Shown piece by piece: positions 39,859 through 43,264 of a DNA stretch of 43,264 nt. A program made the position numbers and the translations under genes. Origin of the DNA: DASVXQ01 sp046727955 (GTDB lineage Bacteria; Actinomycetota; CALGFH01); NCBI GenBank assembly GCA_046727955.1, contig JBKPDO010000102.1, forward strand, positions 1 to 43,264, given 5' to 3'. The notes beneath the pieces are model-generated. The model did not search any database. It saw nothing but the letters and a program-made list of their open reading frames with translations, and was not told the DNA's origin. Every line of letters starts with the position of its first letter. Within the stretch, counting starts at the first letter, position 1.

Positions 39859-40690
39859 GGCGCAAGCCTTTCGTGCGGGCGGACCCGATGCGGCGTCGGG
39901 CCGGGATTGGACCGGGTGGTCGTGCGGCCAGAGCAGGGGGACGTGCGGCAGCGACGTGCTGCCGGTCACTCGGCTGGGTGCAGGACGAGCAGGAGAATTA
40001 TGTACATCGGCTTACCTGCGCGCCATAGCACGATCGGGCCGTTTCCGTGGACCTACGAGCTAGTGCCGCACGGCCGGTTTGCTGCACAGCAGGACCGGCT
40101 CCGGCTTGGCAACGCCTTCCAGGCTCGTGTCCACCTCCAGGGCGTCGTCAGGCCGTGCGAGGTCAACCAACGTCAGCAGAGGCTGCCAACCGCTGAGAGA
40201 CGAACGCCCAGGTCACCGACGTGACGGGCGTATCGAGCCAGGTGGCAAATCTGGGAGGACACTTCTACGACATCTGATGCTTGAGCCGAATCCAGCGAGC
40301 CATCAGTTGAAGGTGGCACTGCGGCTCTCCTGCCCTCTTGGGGCGCACCCTGGGCATGGCGCACCGGACAACGGCGGTTGCGAGCCGTCTGCTGCGGATA
40401 ACTCAACCCGCCGGGCTGACCTGGCCAAATGCTCAGGACCAGTGGTGTCGCCCACTGGCTTGCGTTCATATAGCAGCCATCACAGAGTGCTGTGAGACTC
40501 TCTCTACCGTCATCAACCGCCCGGCGGGCGGACCCTCCGGCGACACGTCGCCTCCGGTCCGCCACCAGTCGGGGCGTGGCGTGGTACCCACCATCAGCGT
40601 GTACACGCCCATTCCCAGAGCGCACCTCGCCCACCCGGCTCCGCCGCCTGGTCGCCAACTGCCACGTCAGGTCATAGGCTTGGTTTGCGC
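39859..40690. other. Gene-poor stretch before the IS copy
   Basis: No supported gene. Frames on both strands are Arg/Ser/Pro-rich and unlike any family I recognise. The region contains no obvious terminator or repeat. It may consist of eroded mobile DNA, like its neighbours. Confidence 0.5.
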
Positions 40691-42239
40691 CTGACTTTGC
40701 GATACGGATCCGGCTTGTGATCAGACAACATCTGCTTGGGTTCCTGACCCAGGAGGGAGCGTCTGATCATGTCCGATTCGAGCCGTGGCGCCGACCGTCT
40801 TGGCCGGCGTGCCAAGCGGTTCTTGACCCCGCTGCAGAAGTACGAGATCTGGCTGCAGCTGGTCCGCCAGGAGACCACCATCGGCGAGGCCGCCGACCAG
40901 TGGCAGGTGGACCGCTCGACCATCATGCGGCTGCGCGAGGTCGCCAAGCAGGGCGCGCTGGCAGCGTTGGCCGAGGCACGGCCGGGGACGCACTCCGAGG
41001 AGCACGACCTCGAGCTCGTCCAGGCCAAGGCGGCGGCGCGGCTTGGGAGGCGCTGTAAGGAGCTGGCCGTCAAGCTACTGCTGGTAGAGGGAAAAGGGCG
41101 TTGGGGCTACCTGGCCGGGTCCCAGCCAGGGTCGACGCGGCCACCAAGGCCGGCCTGCTGGACCTGCTCGAGCGGGCCGTGGCGGCCGGCTTCCAGTTCC
41201 GTGCGGCCTGCCGGGTGCTGGAGCCTGGCACGGTGCGGGCCTACCGGTGGCTTGGCCGCCGCGCCGCCGACGAGCTCGAAGACGGCCGTCCTGGCGGCAG
41301 CCCGCTGCACGGCCTGCTCGACTGGGAGGTCGCCGAGATCGTGGCGCTGTTCCACCAGTGGGGCGAGGTCGACCGCTCCCACCGCAAGCTCGCCCACCGC
41401 GGCTCCTACCTGGAACGGGTCTGGGTGTCGCCACCGTCGGTCCGGCGCGTGCTGGCCGCCGAGGGCCTGCGCCTGCGGCCGCTGCCGCGGCCTGGCCGCT
41501 CGGTGCGCAAGCCGTTTCCCGACTGGGTGGAGTACACGCCGAACTCGACCGGGATCTTCGACACGACCCACTTCACCCGCGCCGGGGTGGCCGCCACCGT
41601 GACCTGGGACCTCGTGAGCCGCAAAGTGGCTCCCCCGAGCTCGTCTCGGCCGAGGAGACCGCCACCCAGGTCCAGGTCGTGTTCACCGACGCGCTGGACC
41701 GCGAAGGGCTCCTGCCGCTCATCGAGGCCCGCCACGACGCCTGGTCGACCTGCGCCGCGACGACCCGTCCCGGCCGATCCTGCTGGCCCTCAGCGACAAC
41801 GGCCCCAGATGACCAGTGGCTCCACCCGCGAGTTCATGGCGCTGTGCGCCATCCACCAGCACTTCGGCCGACCCGGCACCCCCACCGACCAGGCCTGGAC
41901 CTGGGTCGCTGTTCGGCCACGTCAAGGCCGAGTGGCCCCACCTGGCCAAGATCCGCGACCCGGCGGTGCTGCGCGCCGAGCTCGCGGTGGTCCGCGAGCA
42001 CTACAACGGGGTACGGCTGCACGCCGGGATCGGCTACGTCACCCCAACGACGAGCACGAGGGCCGCGATCCGGCGATCCGCAAGGCACGCGAAGTCGGAC
42101 TCGAGCAGGCCCGGCTGCGGCGGATCGCCTACCATCGCGTCAACCGCACCCCTGACCCGTCCACCCACCCCGAGCACGACCCACCCGAGGAGCCCGGCGA
42201 TGTCGGCTAATCGATCCGGGATCTGTATTGCAAACTCAG
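40691..42239 (+). mobile_element. Insertion sequence with terminal inverted repeats
   Basis: The left end CTGACTTTGCGATACGGATC (40691-40710, continuing CGG) matches the reverse complement of the right end, CTGAGTTTGCAATACAGATC (42239-42220, continuing CCGG), with three mismatches and one indel over about 23 bases. Between them lies one transposase-derived region starting 56 bases from the left match. The element is about 1.55 kb. No clear target-site duplication is seen, consistent with an old insertion. Confidence 0.75.
40769..42210 (+). pseudogene. Multiply frameshifted DDE (IS3/IS481-like) transposase
   Basis: The N-terminal HTH reads LTPLQKYEIWLQLVRQETTI and DQWQVDRSTIMRLREVAKQG. A shift near 41110 leads to VPARVDAATKAGLLDLLERA, SHRKLAHRGSYLERVWVSPP and STGIFDTTHFTRAG (first catalytic Asp). 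Further shifts give DALDREGLLPLIEARH, then the GSTREFMALCAIHQHFGRPG and SLFGHVKAEWPHLAKIRDPA segments. The residue before SLFGH, normally the catalytic Glu, reads Gly, and the second Asp motif survives only as a separate frame. At least three frameshifts make it inactive. Confidence 0.75.
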
Positions 42240-42586
42240 AAACAGCTCATCATCGAGATAGCCGGAATCGAAATCACGAACACAGCCCAGCCCGCACCAC
42301 AGGTGCTGGAGCGGCTCCAGCGGCTGTGGGAATGGCGCCTCGGTGTTCTGCGACAGCGTGCCGACGCAGATCTTGAGGAACTCCAGGGCTTTGGCTGGTG
42401 GTTCGGGTCAGGCAAGTTCGATGACGACTGGGCACTGACCCAACTTCACGACCTGCTCGCCAGCGAGGGCACCGCCCAGAAGATGGGATCAGGGCAGACG
42501 ATCCTGAGACCCAGCGCCTCGCACGTGAAACCGTGAACCGTCTCATCGCACGGGGCCACACCCAGTTCGGAGAGCTGCTCTCGTGA
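42228..42586 (+). pseudogene. Frameshifted remnant of an unidentified protein
   Basis: One frame encodes QVLERLQRLWEWRLGVLRQR, ELQGFGWWFGSGKFDDDW and ALTQLHDLLASE. After a shift near 42500 another frame continues RLARETVNRLIARGHTQFGE to TGA 42584-42586. The helical, Trp-rich sequence has the look of a real actinobacterial protein, but I do not recognise the family. Its 5' side runs into the IS right end, so it may have been interrupted there, though no matching N-terminal part was found left of the IS. Confidence 0.5.
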
Positions 42587-42646
42587 CCTCACAGCTCCAA
42601 CGTCCTGTGACACGATCCGTGCTGCTCCCATAGGCGGGGTGCCGGC

Positions 42647-42810
42647 CTGACCCGCGCCGTGCCGCTGCGGGAACGGGCACTGTGGCGGCTGCTGTACGAG
42701 TCGGCCTCCCGCGCCCACGAGGTCCTCGACTTGGACGTCGAGGATCTCGATCTGGGTGACAAACGCACCCGGGTAGCCCGCAAGGGCTGCCAGCTGGCCC
42801 GGGCCCCGGC
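42647..42810 (+). pseudogene. Tyrosine recombinase catalytic-domain fragment
   Basis: The frame LTRAVPLRERALWRLLYESA followed by SRAHEVLDLDVEDLDLGDKR and TRVARKG is the first catalytic-Arg region of tyrosine recombinases (SRAxEVL). The similarity ends after the ARKG hairpin, where the frame becomes low-complexity. No N-terminal domain or distal motifs are present. It is a short remnant and the third such remnant in the window. Confidence 0.7.
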
Positions 42811-43121
42811 TGCTCGCCGCGACCGTTGCGGGCGTGCGCAACCATCCCACCGTGCAGGCGGAACGATGCCGACCGCAGCGATCCAGGCCCGGTCTCCTCG
42901 GCCCGTCAGTCCACGAGCAGACCATCCTCAGCCGGAACCGCTTGTGACGTCGGTACCGGGCAGGCGCCAGCACCCAGAAGGCGACGTCCTCGTTCAAGCG
43001 TCGTTCAAGCTCCCGGGAGGAGCGCACCCCAACCCGTTCGCGGCTTTAACACAAAATGCGCCTTATTCTTACCAGCCTGCTGAAAGGGGTCTGGTCCCGG
43101 TGGAGAGGCGTTTCGAGTCGC

Positions 43122-43264
43122 TCACCTGACCAGCGCCGGGTCGACACGCATGACCCCGTCGGCGGTGGCCACCCACACCGCGCCCGCCGCAGCCGCGACG
43201 TCGACCAGGTTGGCCTCGCCGACGCGCAGCTTGGCCACGGTCCGCCAGGTGGTAGGGTCGGTGC
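43122..43264 (-). CDS. C-terminal end of a beta-propeller-like protein (partial)
   Basis: The minus-strand frame enters from the right edge and stops at TGA 43122-43124. It encodes 46 residues, including TWRTVAKLRVGEANLVDVAA, GAVWVATADGVMRVDPALVR. The GAVWVATADGVMRVDP blade pattern is typical of YVTN/Vgb/NHL-type propellers, often secreted or binding domains. The rest lies outside the window. Confidence 0.6.
   Translation of the reverse strand, partial: TDPTTWRTVAKLRVGEANLVDVAAAAGAVWVATADGVMRVDPALVR

Noticed and set aside
41085..41110. Programmed -1 frameshift signal in the IS transposase (GGGAAAAGGG)
   Set aside because: The reading shift occurs after this run, at the GGGTCCC stretch, and several further shifts follow, so decay is the simpler explanation.

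Overview
The window looks like chromosome from a high-GC Actinomycetota (actinobacterial) lineage. The coding sequence is strongly G/C-biased at third positions, GTG and TTG starts are common, and many gene pairs share 4-base GTGA/ATGA stop-start overlaps. BldC-like, DUF1059, DUF4188, IlvX-like and cobalt-type nitrile hydratase proteins fit that group. The species cannot be named from the sequence alone.

Layout. 1-1137: the tail of an unknown gene, a 41-base palindrome and a decayed tyrosine recombinase. 1138-2541: DUF4188 protein, a holin-4/YvlD-type membrane protein and a GlsB/YeaQ-type membrane protein. 2838-5731: a PmbA-TldD metalloprotease pair. 5980-7356: HutF (histidine catabolism). 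7432-9051: cobalt-type nitrile hydratase operon (beta, alpha, activator). 9310-10216: a frameshifted Erm-like methyltransferase joined to the tail of an MFS transporter. 10352-13710: MacB/FtsX-type ABC exporter. 13836-18395: tartronate-semialdehyde-reductase-like dehydrogenase, IlvX-like ThDP enzyme and a divergent AgpS-like flavoprotein, with a repeated palindromic element between the first two.

18817-27780 is the most interesting part: an approximately 9-kb integrative element with lower G+C than its surroundings. Next to its right end is a large serine integrase. It also carries a PrimPol-helicase replication protein, two helix-turn-helix regulators, several tiny zinc-ribbon proteins, a 32-residue membrane peptide and a rightward operon of small genes, one with a phage XkdF-like segment. 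It is inserted in a small host gene of the bifunctional primase/polymerase family. The two halves (27778-28086 and 18453-18821, minus strand) rejoin in frame if the element is removed with one copy of the shared 5-base sequence ACGTC. So a PrimPol-encoding element has split a PrimPol-like host gene.

28385-34285: a complete oligopeptide/dipeptide ABC importer operon (binding lipoprotein, two permeases, two ATPases), transcribed leftward. 34624-37885: an SDR dehydrogenase, a class I aminotransferase and a DHFR/RibD-like reductase, with a flavoprotein remnant between the first two. 38100-43264 is a decaying accessory zone: two tyrosine-recombinase remnants, a DUF1059 gene, a BldC-like regulator, an IS copy with recognisable terminal inverted repeats and a ruined transposase, a frameshifted hypothetical gene, and at the edge the end of a beta-propeller-like protein.
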